In this document: one piece after another, positions 1 through 8,763 of the stretch | Layout: every line of letters begins with the position of its first letter | Numbering within the stretch: the stretch's first letter is position 1 | From: Streptococcus sp. | GTDB taxonomy: Bacteria; Bacillota; Bacilli; Lactobacillales; Streptococcaceae | Reading direction: 5' to 3' | DNA length: 64,000 nt | Assembly: GCA_030528055.1 (NCBI GenBank) | Contig: JAUMZQ010000001.1 | Coordinates: forward strand, 202,391 to 266,390 | Program-made: the position numbers and the translations under genes | The notes under the pieces: generated by a model | Told to the model about the DNA's origin: nothing | The model's database searches: none | Seen by the model: only the letters and a program-made list of their open reading frames with translations

Positions 1-429
1 GGATTAGAAAATGCTGAATTTGTCCGCTATGGAGTGATGCATCGCAATTCTTATATGGATTCTCCTAATCTTTTGGAAGCAACTTTCCGATCAAAAAAGA
101 AAGAAAATCTCTTTTTTGCAGGACAATTAACTGGAGTTGAAGGATATGTTGAATCAGCAGCTTCTGGTCTTGTCGCAGGTATTAATGCAGCTCAACTCTT
201 TAAAGGAAAAACGGAAGTTATCTTTCCTGAAACAACAGCTATCGGTAGCTTACCATATTATATCACTCATACGGATAGCAAACATTTTCAACCGATGAAT
301 GTTAATTTTGGGATTATTAAAGAGTTAGAAGGCCCTCGTATTCGTGATAAGAAAACGCGTTATGAAGCCATTGCAAATCGTGCTTTGAAAGACTTAGCTT
401 CTTATTTTGAAGCAAAAAATTTGAATTAA
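1..429 (+). CDS. trmFO: tRNA (uracil-54-C5)-methyltransferase TrmFO, C-terminal part
   Basis: This is the last 142 codons of TrmFO, the folate- and FAD-dependent enzyme that makes 5-methyluridine at position 54 of tRNA. The reading frame is open from base 1, so the gene starts outside the window. Residues such as [19 protein letters not shown], the FAD-binding end of GidA-like proteins, and the tail [24 protein letters not shown] are typical of the family C-terminus. The protein is a chromosomal housekeeping gene and shows no sign of damage. A weak hairpin follows the stop. Confidence 0.93.
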   Translation, partial: GLENAEFVRYGVMHRNSYMDSPNLLEATFRSKKKENLFFAGQLTGVEGYVESAASGLVAGINAAQLFKGKTEVIFPETTAIGSLPYYITHTDSKHFQPMNVNFGIIKELEGPRIRDKKTRYEAIANRALKDLASYFEAKNLN

Positions 430-431
430 GC

Positions 432-458
432 ATCTAAAAAATATTAGATTTCTATTTT
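432..458 (+). terminator. weak terminator after trmFO
   Basis: ATCTAA at 432-437 pairs with TTAGAT at 444-449 across a 6-nt AT loop and is followed by TTCTATTTT. The stem is short and AT-rich, so efficiency is uncertain. Confidence 0.4.
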
Positions 459-521
459 ATAATTTAAAAATTACTGTTGTTATCTTCTGTGTTTATTACT
501 ATATTAGTTTGGAGAATATAA

Positions 522-1151
522 ATGAAAAAAAGATTTTATCTATTATTATTAGTGGGTTTACTTACAATGACTGGTTGTTCGAGTATTATTAAAAGTGTCG
601 TAGAAAAAAAGTCGGATAGTTCTAAAACAATCTCTTCTGATTCTAAAACGACTTCTAAATCTAAATCTGAATCAAGTTCTAGTTCCGATTCTAGTTCTAG
701 CATAGCCTCATCCTCATCAAAGGATAATGAAGTTAAAACACGAACAATTGAGTATCCTTTTGATATTAATGGTACAAAACAAATACAAACCTATAAAATT
801 ACTTATCAAGGAAGCGAATATAAAAGAGTAATTGTTAGTATTAAACAGCCATCAGAATTTGCAGCAGATACAGATCCTGCAACAGCACAATCTGTAGTTG
901 AAGGAATACAAAGTACAATGTTTGGAGAAGCTAACAAACTAGAAGGTTTAAATGGAACGATATCTTTAGTTGAAAATAACGACTTTCTTATTACAGTTGA
1001 TATAGATATGACAGTTGTAAATGTAGATGAAGTTAATAAAATTGAAAATTTAAAACCTTTACTCAAACCTATTATTAAAATTAAAACCTATTCTCCAGAA
1101 ACATTTATAAATAGCCTTCTTCTAATTGGCGCCAAAGAAATAAAAGAATAA
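522..1151 (+). CDS. secreted lipoprotein of unknown function
   Basis: The 209-residue protein has a short hydrophobic signal ending in a lipobox (MTGC, lipidated Cys19), then a Ser/Lys-rich linker to about residue 70, then a folded domain of about 135 residues. It should be anchored on the outer face of the membrane. The C-terminal part (tail of the type YSPETF..LIGAKEIKE) loosely resembles the DUF1307/SP0198 group of streptococcal lipoproteins; I am not sure of that match. GGAGA lies about 7 bases before the ATG. It is a single-gene unit with its own terminator. Confidence 0.8.
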   Translation: MKKRFYLLLLVGLLTMTGCSSIIKSVVEKKSDSSKTISSDSKTTSKSKSESSSSSDSSSSIASSSSKDNEVKTRTIEYPFDINGTKQIQTYKITYQGSEYKRVIVSIKQPSEFAADTDPATAQSVVEGIQSTMFGEANKLEGLNGTISLVENNDFLITVDIDMTVVNVDEVNKIENLKPLLKPIIKIKTYSPETFINSLLLIGAKEIKE

Positions 1152-1160
1152 TATAAAATA

Positions 1161-1188
1161 CAAGTTCTCAGTTGAGGACTTGTTTTAT
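1161..1188 (+). terminator. intrinsic terminator after lipoprotein gene
   Basis: CAAGTTCTCA at 1161-1170 pairs with TGAGGACTTG (one G-U pair), followed by TTTTAT. Confidence 0.65.
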
Positions 1189-1231
1189 ATAGTGAAATTA
1201 ATAGAAAGTTTCTAATTTTTTTAAAAATTTT

Positions 1232-1260
1232 CTGAATATTTTCAATAATTATGTTATAAT
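1232..1260 (+). promoter_or_regulatory. probable promoter of mmuPM
   Basis: CTGAAT at 1232-1237, a 17-bp spacer and a perfect TATAAT at 1255-1260 lie upstream of the GTG start at 1296, which has the ribosome site AGGAGA. The -35 is imperfect. No S-box or T-box structure is visible in the short leader. Confidence 0.5.
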
Positions 1261-1295
1261 ATTTTTTAATAAAATAATATAGTGAGGAGATAGTA

Positions 1296-2726
1296 GTGTC
1301 AGAAGAAAAAAAGAATAGTAGTGACCCAGAAGTTCATGATTTGGAGCAATCACAGAATCATAATTTTGAAAATGAGGGTGAATTCCAACGAAAAATGACT
1401 AGCCGACATTTATTTATGCTTTCACTAGGTGGTGTTATTGGAACAGGTCTTTTTCTTAGTTCGGGCTATACCATTTCGCAAGCAGGTCCTTTGGGAGCAA
1501 TTTTATCCTATTTAGTTGGTGCTGTGGTGGTTTATCTTGTAATGCTCTCTTTGGGGGAGCTGACAGTGGCAATGCCTGTTACCGGTTCTTTTCATACTTA
1601 TGCAACAAAATTTATTAGTCCGGGAACTGGTTTTACAGTAGCGTGGCTTTATTGGATTTGTTGGACAGTAGCACTAGGGACTGAATTTCTAGGTGCTGGA
1701 ATTCTGATGCAGAGGTGGTTCCCAGGTGTTGCTGCGTGGATTTTTGCAACTATTTTTTCTGTGATTATTTTTGGGTTAAACGCTTTAAGTGTTAAATTCT
1801 TTGCTGAAGCAGAATTTTATTTTTCCAGTATTAAAGTAATTACTATTATTGTTTTTATTATTTTAGGAACAGGAACTATTTTTGGAATTGTCCCTATGAA
1901 AGATGGTCATGTTGCACCTTTTTTAACAAATCTAACAGCCAACAAAGCTTTTTCAGGCAATTTAACAAATTTTCTTTCAGTCATGTTGGCAGTAAATTAT
2001 GCTTTTTCAGGGACAGAGCTGATAGGGATTGCGGCTGGTGAAACAGCTAATCCGACAAAAGCAGTTCCAAAAGCAATTCGAACTACTATTGGACGTTTGG
2101 TGATTTTCTTTGTTTTAACGATCATTGTGCTAGCAGCATTGTTACCAGTAAAAGACGCAGGGGTTTTAAAAGCTCCCTTTGTTGTAGCATTTGATAAGAT
2201 GGGAATCCCTTTTGCTGCAGATTTAATGAATTTTGTTATTTTAACAGCTATTTTGTCTGCTGGAAATTCAGGTCTTTATGCTTCTAGCCGCATGCTGTGG
2301 TCTTTGGCTAATGAAGGAATGATTAGTAAAAAGGTAGTGAAAATTAATAAGCAAGGTGTACCGATGAGGGCTTTGTGTTTATCGATGATTGGAGCAATAT
2401 TGGCATTGCTTTCTAGCATCTATGCTGCTGATTCAGTATTTGTAGCATTGGTATCCATTGCAGGTTTTGCTGTAGTAGCTGTCTGGCTATCTATTCCTAT
2501 AGCTCAAATTCGTTTTCGTAAAGAGTGGATCAAAAAGCACGATGAAACAGAACTAGTATATAAAGTTCCATTTAGTCCAATCCTACCTTATATTACAATT
2601 ATTTTGTTAGTTATTTCTATTATTGGGATAGCGTGGGATAAGACACAAAGAGCGGGGCTATATTTTGGTTTACCTTTTATTTTTATATGTTATCTTTACC
2701 ATTATTTACGTTATAAAAAACTGTAG
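1296..2726 (+). CDS. mmuP: S-methylmethionine / amino acid permease (APC family)
   Basis: A 476-residue permease of the amino acid-polyamine-organocation superfamily with about 12 membrane segments. The cytosolic N-terminus is polar and charged, and the first helix has the family signature [20 protein letters not shown] in the middle and [13 protein letters not shown] in a later loop are also characteristic. The start is GTG at 1296, set by AGGAGA 5 bases upstream. The gene sits 9 bp before a homocysteine S-methyltransferase gene, so it most likely imports S-methylmethionine for methionine synthesis; the substrate is inferred from this neighbour. Confidence 0.85.
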   Translation: MSEEKKNSSDPEVHDLEQSQNHNFENEGEFQRKMTSRHLFMLSLGGVIGTGLFLSSGYTISQAGPLGAILSYLVGAVVVYLVMLSLGELTVAMPVTGSFHTYATKFISPGTGFTVAWLYWICWTVALGTEFLGAGILMQRWFPGVAAWIFATIFSVIIFGLNALSVKFFAEAEFYFSSIKVITIIVFIILGTGTIFGIVPMKDGHVAPFLTNLTANKAFSGNLTNFLSVMLAVNYAFSGTELIGIAAGETANPTKAVPKAIRTTIGRLVIFFVLTIIVLAALLPVKDAGVLKAPFVVAFDKMGIPFAADLMNFVILTAILSAGNSGLYASSRMLWSLANEGMISKKVVKINKQGVPMRALCLSMIGAILALLSSIYAADSVFVALVSIAGFAVVAVWLSIPIAQIRFRKEWIKKHDETELVYKVPFSPILPYITIILLVISIIGIAWDKTQRAGLYFGLPFIFICYLYHYLRYKKL

Positions 2727-2735
2727 GAGAACTCA

Positions 2736-3701
2736 ATGGGAAAATTTAAAGATTTACTATTGCAAAAAGATGTGATTATTCTTGATGGTGCTTTAGGGAC
2801 TGAATTAGAAAATCGTGGATATGATGTTTCAGGAAAATTATGGTCTGCTAAATATCTATTAAAAAAACCAATTGCAATTCAAGAAATACATGAGGTTTAT
2901 TTAATAGCTGGCAGTGACATCATTACTACATCCAGTTACCAAGCAAGTATTCCCTCCTTTCTTGAAGCAGGACTGAACTTAGAAGAATCTTATAATTTGA
3001 TTAAAAAAACAGTTTTTTTAGCAAAAAATGCAATCGAAACGGTTTGGGAAACATTACCAATAGAAGAAAAAGCTAAGCGCCCATATCCCTTGATAGCTGG
3101 GTCGGTAGGCCCTTATGCCGCTTATTTATCTGATGGTTCAGAGTACACTGGTGATTATCAACTAAGTCAGGAAAAATTTCAAGAATTTCATCGCCCAAGA
3201 ATTCAGGCTTTATTAGAAGCGGGAAGCGACTTGCTAGCTATTGAAACAATCCCAAATGTTCAAGAAACAAAAGCAATTTTAGATTTATTAGAAAAAGAAT
3301 TTCCGCAAGTTGAAGCTTATTTATCTTTCACTGCGCAAACAGAAAGTACAATTTCCGATGGAACTAAAATCGAAGAAATAGGAAAATTGACAGATTCAAG
3401 TTCTCAAGTTTTGGCTCTGGGCATCAATTGTACGGCACCTCATCTTATTTCACCACTCTTGACGCGCTTACAGTCTATTAGCGAGAAACCTTTTATTGTA
3501 TATCCTAATTCAGGAGAAATTTACAATGGAGATAGTCAAACTTGGTCTAGTAATCCTAATCAAGAGAATACTCTGGTGCAAAATAGTCAGTTATGGCGAG
3601 AACTAGGTGCACGTTTATTAGGAGGTTGTTGTCGTACAAGACCTACAGACATAAAAGAATTGGCAGATTTTTTTAGAAACAAGAACAAGGCGAATAATTA
3701 A
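2736..3701 (+). CDS. mmuM: homocysteine S-methyltransferase
   Basis: A 321-residue zinc enzyme that moves a methyl group from S-methylmethionine to homocysteine, giving two methionines. The N-terminus carries the barrel motif DGALGTELE. The three zinc ligands of the family are present: Cys232 in GINCTAP and Cys298-Cys299 in GGCCRTRP. Length and motifs match MmuM. TAGGAGAA precedes the ATG, and the 9-bp gap to the permease indicates co-transcription. Intact. Confidence 0.93.
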   Translation: MGKFKDLLLQKDVIILDGALGTELENRGYDVSGKLWSAKYLLKKPIAIQEIHEVYLIAGSDIITTSSYQASIPSFLEAGLNLEESYNLIKKTVFLAKNAIETVWETLPIEEKAKRPYPLIAGSVGPYAAYLSDGSEYTGDYQLSQEKFQEFHRPRIQALLEAGSDLLAIETIPNVQETKAILDLLEKEFPQVEAYLSFTAQTESTISDGTKIEEIGKLTDSSSQVLALGINCTAPHLISPLLTRLQSISEKPFIVYPNSGEIYNGDSQTWSSNPNQENTLVQNSQLWRELGARLLGGCCRTRPTDIKELADFFRNKNKANN

Positions 3702-3746
3702 GACTGTTGATTATCGTCTATCTCTTTATTTAATTATAACTTTATC

Positions 3747-3792
3747 ATCTTTAGGAGTAATTTTTTTATAGATTTGCTCTTAAAGATGTTTT
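3747..3792 (+). terminator. possible terminator of mmuPM
   Basis: ATCTTTAGGAG at 3747-3757 pairs with CTCTTAAAGAT at 3777-3787 (one G-U pair) over a 19-nt loop, followed by GTTTTATT. The large loop makes it a moderate candidate. Apart from this, 3702-3844 holds nothing recognisable. Confidence 0.4.
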
Positions 3793-3844
3793 ATTATTCT
3801 TGATAATTAACTTATAAAAATGTATAAAAAATTTGAAAAAACTC

Positions 3845-3873
3845 TTGCAAGCCCGCTTGTTTTATGTTATACT
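3845..3873 (+). promoter_or_regulatory. strong promoter of rplJL
   Basis: TTGCAA at 3845-3850, a 17-bp spacer and TATACT at 3868-3873 with an extended -10 TGT just upstream. It lies immediately before the L10 leader. Confidence 0.85.
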
Positions 3874-3879
3874 TAAAAA

Positions 3880-4062
3880 TGGTTTTAAGAACTGCCTAAG
3901 ACAGTAGGGGAGCTAGACTCATAAGTATCCTACCGAGGACAAAACGTACCATTTATCTGATTGAATTAATTTAGTCATTTTATGAAAACGTATTGTACTT
4001 TCGTGTCTAGGTTTGGGCGCGTTTTTCTTTTGAAAAAAGTATCCAAGCAAAATAATTACGGA
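3880..4062 (+). ncRNA. ribosomal protein L10 leader
   Basis: The roughly 190-nt untranslated leader between the promoter and rplJ has the conserved segments of Firmicute L10 leaders: AAGAACTGCCTAAGACAGTAG, CCTACCGAGGAC that can fold back on the upstream GTAGG segment, and the downstream TGTCTAGGTTTGGGCGCG followed by a T-run. In this family the L10(L12)4 complex binds the leader and represses its own operon. Boundaries are approximate. Confidence 0.8.
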
Positions 4063-4075
4063 GGTGAAACACTAA

Positions 4076-4576
4076 ATGAGTGAAGCAATTATTGCTAAAA
4101 AAGCAGAATTAGTTGATGTTGTAGCTGAAAAGATGAAAGCTGCAGCTTCTATCGTTGTTGTAGATGCTCGTGGTTTGACTGTTGATCAAGATACTGTTCT
4201 ACGTCGTGAACTTCGTGGAAGTCAAGTTGAGTATAAAGTCATCAAAAACTCAATTTTACGTCGTGCTGCTGAAAAAGCAGGACTTGAAGAATTGGCATCA
4301 GCATTTGTTGGACCATCTGCAGTAGCATTTTCTAATGATGATGTCATTGCACCAGCAAAAATTTTAAACGACTTTGCTAAAAATGCAGAAGCGCTTGAAA
4401 TTAAAGGTGGTGCGATTGAAGGTGCTGTTGCATCTAAAGAAGAGATTTTTGCACTTGCAACTCTTCCAAGTCGCGAAGGACTACTTTCTATGCTCCTTTC
4501 TGTACTTCAAGCACCAGTTCGCAACGTTGCACTTGCTGTCAAAGCAGTTGCAGACAACAAAGAAGACGCAGCTTAA
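4076..4576 (+). CDS. rplJ: 50S ribosomal protein L10
   Basis: The 166-residue stalk base protein that carries L7/L12 dimers and joins them to 23S rRNA. The N-terminus ([39 protein letters not shown]) is diagnostic, and the alanine-rich C-terminal helix binds L12. Start is set by GGAGGTG. It is preceded by the L10 leader, through which L10 autoregulates, and followed by rplL. Confidence 0.97.
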   Translation: MSEAIIAKKAELVDVVAEKMKAAASIVVVDARGLTVDQDTVLRRELRGSQVEYKVIKNSILRRAAEKAGLEELASAFVGPSAVAFSNDDVIAPAKILNDFAKNAEALEIKGGAIEGAVASKEEIFALATLPSREGLLSMLLSVLQAPVRNVALAVKAVADNKEDAA

Positions 4577-4653
4577 TTTTAAGTTGTGCAAGTTAACCTA
4601 GCGCTTAAGCTAGAAAAAAATTAAAATGAAAAATTTATTTGGAGGAAATAACA

Positions 4654-5022
4654 ATGGCATTGAACATTGAAAACATTATTGCTGAAATTAAAGAGGCTTC
4701 AATTCTTGAATTGAACGACCTTGTAAAAGCTATCGAAGAAGAATTTGGTGTAACTGCTGCAGCACCAGTTGCAGTAGCAGCTACTGGTGACGCTGATGCA
4801 GCTGCAGCTAAAGATTCATTTGATATTGAATTGACTGCTGCTGGTGACAAGAAAGTTGGAGTTATCAAAGCTGTACGTGAAATTACAGACCTTGGTCTTA
4901 AAGAAGCTAAAGCTCTTGTTGATGGAGCACCTAACGTTATTAAAGAAGGTGTTGCAGCAGCTGAAGCTGAAGAAATCAAAGCTAAATTGGAAGAAGCTGG
5001 AGCTTCAGTTACTCTTAAATAA
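4654..5022 (+). CDS. rplL: 50S ribosomal protein L7/L12
   Basis: The 122-residue stalk protein that recruits translation GTPases. It has the N-terminal dimerisation region, an Ala-rich hinge and the C-terminal domain with [25 protein letters not shown]. The start is ATG 4654, 7 bases after GGAGG; an upstream in-frame TTG at 4639 precedes the ribosome site and is not the start. Its last codons and stop form the attachment site of the ICE: the element inserted at the 3' end and left the coding sequence intact, but moved the native terminator 57 kb away. Confidence 0.97.
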   Translation: MALNIENIIAEIKEASILELNDLVKAIEEEFGVTAAAPVAVAATGDADAAAAKDSFDIELTAAGDKKVGVIKAVREITDLGLKEAKALVDGAPNVIKEGVAAAEAEEIKAKLEEAGASVTLK

Positions 5023-5028
5023 GAGTCA
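5008..5028. repeat. attL: attL of ICE (3' end of rplL)
   Basis: A 21-bp direct repeat identical to 62205-62225, starting with the 15-bp core GTTACTCTTAAATAA, which includes the rplL stop codon. This is the known attachment core of the ICESa2603 family. Bases flanking the 21 bp differ on both sides, so the repeat is exactly bounded. The integrase gene is next to the other copy. Confidence 0.95.
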
Positions 5029-5119
5029 TATCATAATTAGATTGCGGAATCCCTATTTACCAGTCTTTGAGAGCGATAAGCGATTGATAGAAACTGATAA
5101 ATTGATTTGGTTTCCTGCC

Positions 5120-5160
5120 AAAAATCCTGCCAAAAATTCTTTGGCAGGATTTTTGTTTTA
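5120..5160 (+). terminator. ICE-borne terminator serving rplL
   Basis: A 15-bp perfect stem (AAAAATCCTGCCAAA at 5120-5134 with its complement at 5140-5154), a 5-nt loop and a following GTTTT. It is the first strong terminator after rplL in the integrated state and lies inside the ICE. Confidence 0.85.
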
Positions 5161-5171
5161 ATAAACTTTCG

Positions 5172-5210
5172 GGGGTAGACACTAGATTGTCTACCCCATT
5201 TTTGCGTTTT
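5172..5210 (+). terminator. second hairpin before the first ICE gene
   Basis: GGGGTAGACA at 5172-5181 pairs perfectly with TGTCTACCCC at 5188-5197, then ATTTTTGCGTTTT. It could be a terminator, or an attenuator for the gene starting 24 bp downstream. Confidence 0.6.
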
Positions 5211-5220
5211 GGAGGTAATT

Positions 5221-5394
5221 ATGCAAAAGGAAGAACAGTCATCACGTCATATCGTGAAGAGCCATATCATGACCATCATGGGAGTTGATAATCTAAAAGC
5301 AACTCAACTGGTAAATGAAATGGAACAAACAGGTTTAATCCGATTTGATGAATTCGGGAATTTTGGACTTTTAGTCTTGGAGGGACAATCATGA
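5221..5394 (+). CDS. small ICE protein upstream of RepA
   Basis: A 57-residue protein starting at ATG 5221 after GGAGG; an in-frame TTG at 5209 overlaps the ribosome site and is unlikely. The sequence (IVKSHIMTIMGVDNLKATQLVNEMEQTGLI) looks like a small helical DNA-binding or adaptor fold, but I do not recognise a family. Its stop overlaps the ATG of the RepA gene by 4 bases, so the two are translationally coupled. Confidence 0.7.
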   Translation: MQKEEQSSRHIVKSHIMTIMGVDNLKATQLVNEMEQTGLIRFDEFGNFGLLVLEGQS

Positions 5395-6209
5395 AACGTA
5401 TTACCGCTAATCAATATCAGACATCAGAGCGTTATTATAAACTCCCTAAAATTTTGTTTGAGAGTGAACGTTATAAGGATATGAAGCTGGAAGTTAAGGT
5501 AGCCTACGCGGTTTTAAAAGATCGGTTGGAGTTGTCTTTGAGTAAAGGCTGGATTGATGAGGATGGGGCTATTTATTTGATTTATTCCAATTCAAATCTG
5601 ATGGCACTATTAGGCTGTTCAAAGTCAAAATTACTCTCTATCAAGAAAACCTTACGCGAATATGGCTTAATTGATGAAGTCCAACAGTCCTCTAGTGAAA
5701 GAGGTCGAATGGCAAATAAAATTTACTTGGGGGAATTAGAACATGAAACTACCCCAGTCTTACATTCAGACGGGGCTAGTGTTAAAAAAACACTAGGGGG
5801 GTCTCAAAGAAAGACGGGGCCGGTCTTATATTCAGCCCCTAGTGAGACTGAAGGAAGTGAGACTAAATATAGTGAAACTAAAGGGAGTGATTTCCTTATT
5901 GAGGACGAGGAGGAGAGGCAGCTAGTAGATGAGAAAAAAGAAGAAAACTTTACTTCAAAAGTTGATGGCGTGACCAAGTACGATCGAGACTATATTTGGG
6001 GTTTGGTTCATGACCAGTTAAGACAGACAGGTCTATCTCAGTCTGCTAGTGACTATGCCATGATTTATTTTAGTGACCGTTATCAGTATGCATTGGAACA
6101 TATGCGATTTGCTCGGTCAGCGGAAGTAATAGCTGAATACGTATTTAATGGTGTGTTGTCAGAGTGGACCAAGCAACTGAGACGACAAGAAGTAAAAGGA
6201 GGTGAATAA
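5391..6209 (+). CDS. repA: replication initiator protein A (RepA N-terminal domain)
   Basis: A 272-residue protein whose first 120 residues match RepA_N initiators of Firmicute plasmids and ICEs (YYKLPKILFESERYKDMKLEVKVAYAVLKDRL, then a winged-helix with LMALLGCSKSKLLSIKKTLREYGLI). The middle is low-complexity and acidic (residues about 125-190), and the C-terminal part is helical. It probably binds an ICE replication origin for maintenance of the excised circle. It overlaps the upstream small gene by 4 bases. Confidence 0.85.
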   Translation: MKRITANQYQTSERYYKLPKILFESERYKDMKLEVKVAYAVLKDRLELSLSKGWIDEDGAIYLIYSNSNLMALLGCSKSKLLSIKKTLREYGLIDEVQQSSSERGRMANKIYLGELEHETTPVLHSDGASVKKTLGGSQRKTGPVLYSAPSETEGSETKYSETKGSDFLIEDEEERQLVDEKKEENFTSKVDGVTKYDRDYIWGLVHDQLRQTGLSQSASDYAMIYFSDRYQYALEHMRFARSAEVIAEYVFNGVLSEWTKQLRRQEVKGGE

Positions 6210-6210
6210 G

Positions 6211-6306
6211 ATGATTTGGTGGATACTAGGTGGAATCTATCTGATTTCTATCATCATTTTGATTGTTGAAATCATCCGTGCACCAGAAATGGATGATCAT
6301 ATATAA
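6211..6306 (+). CDS. 31-residue membrane peptide
   Basis: ATG 6211 follows AGGAGG at 6197-6202, which lies inside the end of repA, 1 bp after the repA stop. The product is one hydrophobic helix (WWILGGIYLISIIILIVEII) with a short charged tail (RAPEMDDHI). The strong ribosome site and tight spacing argue that it is a real gene. Function unknown; a terminator follows. Confidence 0.65.
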   Translation: MIWWILGGIYLISIIILIVEIIRAPEMDDHI

Positions 6307-6310
6307 GCAA

Positions 6311-6338
6311 GAGTTTTACAAGTGTAAGGCTCTTTTTT
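6311..6338 (+). terminator. terminator after repA unit
   Basis: GAGTTTTAC at 6311-6319 pairs with GTAAGGCTC at 6324-6332 (two G-U pairs), followed by six T. Confidence 0.65.
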
Positions 6339-6357
6339 AGTTGGAAAGAGAGGAAAA

Positions 6358-7713
6358 ATGAAATTTTTAGATTTATTTGCTGGGATAGGTGGTTTTAGGC
6401 TAGGGTTGGAATCACAGGGTCATAAATGCCTGGGCTTTTGTGAAATTGATAAGTTCGCTAGAACATCTTATAAAGCCATGTTTAACACAGAAGGGGAAAT
6501 AGAATATCATGACATTAAAGAGGTCACAGACCATGACTTTAGACAATTTAGAGGGCAAGTGGACATCATCTGCGGGGGATTTCCTTGCCAAGCATTTTCA
6601 CTCGCAGGCAGACGATTGGGATTTGAAGATACTCGAGGGACTCTCTTTTTTGAGATTGCTCGAGCGGCCAAACAAATCCAACCACGTTTTCTATTTTTGG
6701 AAAACGTCAAAGGCCTACTCAATCACGACGAGGGACGGACGTTCGCCACAATCCTCTCCACGCTGGATGAATTGGGGTATGATGTCGAATGGCAGGTGCT
6801 TAACAGCAAGGACTTCCAAGTCCCGCAAAACAGAGAACGGGTCTTTATTATCGGACATTCTAGAAGATATCGTTCCAGATTCATATTTCCTCTCAGAAGA
6901 GAAGACAGCCCAGCTCATCTTGAAAGGCTAGGAAATATCAATCCCTCTAAACATGGTTTGAATGGTGAAGTCTATCTGACGAGTGGACTTGCTCCTACAC
7001 TAACAAGAGGTAAAGGAGAGGGTGCAAAAATCGCCATTCCAGTCTTAACACCAGATAGACTAGAAAAACGCCAACATGGTCGTCGATTTAAGGACAATCA
7101 AGACCCTATGTTTACTTTGACCAGTCAAGACAAACACGGAGTTGTTGTCGCAGGAAATCTGCCGACTAGCTTTGACCAGACCGGTAGAGTATTTGACATT
7201 TCTGGCTTGTCACCGACCTTGACCACCATGCAAGGTGGAGACAAGGTGCCAAAGATTTTACTGAGGGAGGAGCTGCCATTTCTGAAGATCAAGGAAGCCA
7301 CAAAAACAGGGTACGCAAAGGCCACTCTTGGAGACTCTGTCAATCTGGCTTATCCAGACTCAACCAAACGTAGGGGACGAGTGGGAAAGGGAATATCCAA
7401 TACTCTGACTACTTCAGACAATATGGGAGTGGTGGTTGCTGCTCTGGAATATCGACAGGATAAGTGGTATGAAGTCACAGGCATTGTCTTAGAGGGGAAA
7501 CTTTATCGCCTGAGAATTAGACGACTGACACCAAGAGAGTGTTTCAGACTTCAAGGTTTTCCTGATTGGGCTTATGAAAGAGCAGAAAGTGTTTCTAGTA
7601 AAAGCCAACTATACAAACAGGCAGGCAATAGCGTGACTGTCACAGTTATTGAAGCCATTGCCAGAGAATTTAGAAGAATTGAAGAGGAAGAAAAACATGA
7701 ACCTACTACATAA
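6358..7713 (+). CDS. DNA (cytosine-5)-methyltransferase
   Basis: A 451-residue C5 methyltransferase with the family motifs in order: I FAGIGGFRLG (SAM binding, residues 7-16), IV GGFPCQAFS with catalytic Cys77, VI ENVKGLL, VIII QNRERVFIIG, then a variable target-recognition region, IX RRLTPRECFRLQGFP and X QLYKQAGNSV near the C-terminus. No restriction endonuclease gene is adjacent, so it is an orphan, probably protecting the ICE from host restriction. The specificity cannot be read. GAGAGGAA precedes the start. The next gene overlaps its end by 17 bases. Confidence 0.95.
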   Translation: MKFLDLFAGIGGFRLGLESQGHKCLGFCEIDKFARTSYKAMFNTEGEIEYHDIKEVTDHDFRQFRGQVDIICGGFPCQAFSLAGRRLGFEDTRGTLFFEIARAAKQIQPRFLFLENVKGLLNHDEGRTFATILSTLDELGYDVEWQVLNSKDFQVPQNRERVFIIGHSRRYRSRFIFPLRREDSPAHLERLGNINPSKHGLNGEVYLTSGLAPTLTRGKGEGAKIAIPVLTPDRLEKRQHGRRFKDNQDPMFTLTSQDKHGVVVAGNLPTSFDQTGRVFDISGLSPTLTTMQGGDKVPKILLREELPFLKIKEATKTGYAKATLGDSVNLAYPDSTKRRGRVGKGISNTLTTSDNMGVVVAALEYRQDKWYEVTGIVLEGKLYRLRIRRLTPRECFRLQGFPDWAYERAESVSSKSQLYKQAGNSVTVTVIEAIAREFRRIEEEEKHEPTT

Positions 7714-8125
7714 GAAAAGTATCCTAGAGTGTACTGAATTAGAGGAACGTATTCACCAAGTTGGAACCAATCAGTTATTACAAAAGATATTGTCGCTCCC
7801 CAATTTTGATTGTGACTTTGAGGTGACTTTTGAAGATGATTACCACAAAGAGATGAATGATCCCCTATTCTACGAATCCAATCTTCATCGGATTTCGGAT
7901 TTTTTGGAAACTAGGGATATTAAAAATGGTGTAGATACACTATTGACGAAAGACAATCACCTGGCCTTTCGTGCCTTTGGTGAAAATTATTCTGCTAGGG
8001 GAAAGGAGGGCATTTTAACGACTCTAGTGACGGTCAAGTGCTTTGGTGAAGGACGGATTCCCATTGATATGAGTCGCTATTTCTCAACTCCTGAACCAAC
8101 AGTTGAAAATAGCCTAACCCTATAA
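7697..8125 (+). CDS. unknown ICE protein
   Basis: A 142-residue soluble acidic protein. I chose ATG 7697 because GAGGAAG lies 6 bases before it; the frame is open further upstream inside the methyltransferase gene. I recognise no domain. It begins a compact four-gene run (7697-9348) with the Spx-like, HTH-like and CPBP genes, each with its own ribosome site and almost no spacing, so they are probably one operon with the methyltransferase. Confidence 0.65.
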   Translation: MNLLHKKSILECTELEERIHQVGTNQLLQKILSLPNFDCDFEVTFEDDYHKEMNDPLFYESNLHRISDFLETRDIKNGVDTLLTKDNHLAFRAFGENYSARGKEGILTTLVTVKCFGEGRIPIDMSRYFSTPEPTVENSLTL

Positions 8126-8135
8126 GGAGGTGCCT

Positions 8136-8519
8136 ATGCTTGAGGTATATCTAGGAAATAATACCAATACAAATCAAGATTTACTAACCATTTTGACGAC
8201 CTATGGAGTGGCTTATCGTTGTACAAAAGCATGTGAGGTAAACCGTGAAATCATACTGTCACTCTTTGCCAAAACCACGGATTGTTTTGAGTTGCTGTCG
8301 CCACGATTTCTTCGCTTTAAAAGTCAATATTCGATAAGTTTGAATGAGATGATTCAGCTCATTCTCCAAAAGCCAGACCAAAACCTTCGTCTGCCTCTCA
8401 TTGTCTGTCAGAATCACGTCTATCCAGCTATTGGGCTAGACGAAGTACGTACTTTTCTTCCCAGACAGGTAAAAGAAGAGTTGTTTCAGGCCAGTCTGAT
8501 GAAACAAGTGACAGGGTAG
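8136..8519 (+). CDS. Spx/ArsC-like protein lacking the redox Cys pair
   Basis: A 127-residue protein. Its layout follows Spx and ArsC-family proteins: an N-terminal beta strand, then a C-terminal part PDQNLRLPLIVCQNHVYPAIGLDEVRTFLPRQV that lines up with the Spx segment ending in DEIRRFLPRKV. The N-terminal CXXC of Spx is replaced by NTNTN, so it cannot act as the usual thiol switch. Spx proteins bind the RNA polymerase alpha subunit; whether this one does is inference. ATG 8136 is set by AAGGAGG 5 bases upstream. The assignment is by eye. Confidence 0.55.
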   Translation: MLEVYLGNNTNTNQDLLTILTTYGVAYRCTKACEVNREIILSLFAKTTDCFELLSPRFLRFKSQYSISLNEMIQLILQKPDQNLRLPLIVCQNHVYPAIGLDEVRTFLPRQVKEELFQASLMKQVTG

Positions 8520-8527
8520 GTGTGAAG

Positions 8528-8761
8528 ATGAATGAACGATTTTGGGACAATTTAGAAATCATTCTGGCTGAAAAAGACCTCACTTGGGCAGAACTAGCTC
8601 GCAAAGTATTCAACGGTCAATATGTTTATCCAAGTGAATTTAATCGCCTCTATCAAAAATTACGGCATTACAAATCTAATCGTCTGATGCCACAAATAAG
8701 ATGGGTTGAGCGTATTGTTCTAGTCTTAGATATTGATTATGAAGATTTATTTAAGAGGTGA
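8528..8761 (+). CDS. small HTH-like protein
   Basis: A 77-residue protein with a pattern like a Cro/Xre helix-turn-helix (LEIILAEKDLTWAELARKVF, then a long recognition helix region and VLDIDYEDLFKR, the usual end of such domains). Start ATG 8528 follows AGGTG; a GTG two codons earlier is possible. Its stop overlaps the next gene's ribosome site. Likely a DNA-binding regulator or a partner of the Spx-like protein; function unproven. Confidence 0.55.
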   Translation: MNERFWDNLEIILAEKDLTWAELARKVFNGQYVYPSEFNRLYQKLRHYKSNRLMPQIRWVERIVLVLDIDYEDLFKR

Positions 8762-8763
8762 CA

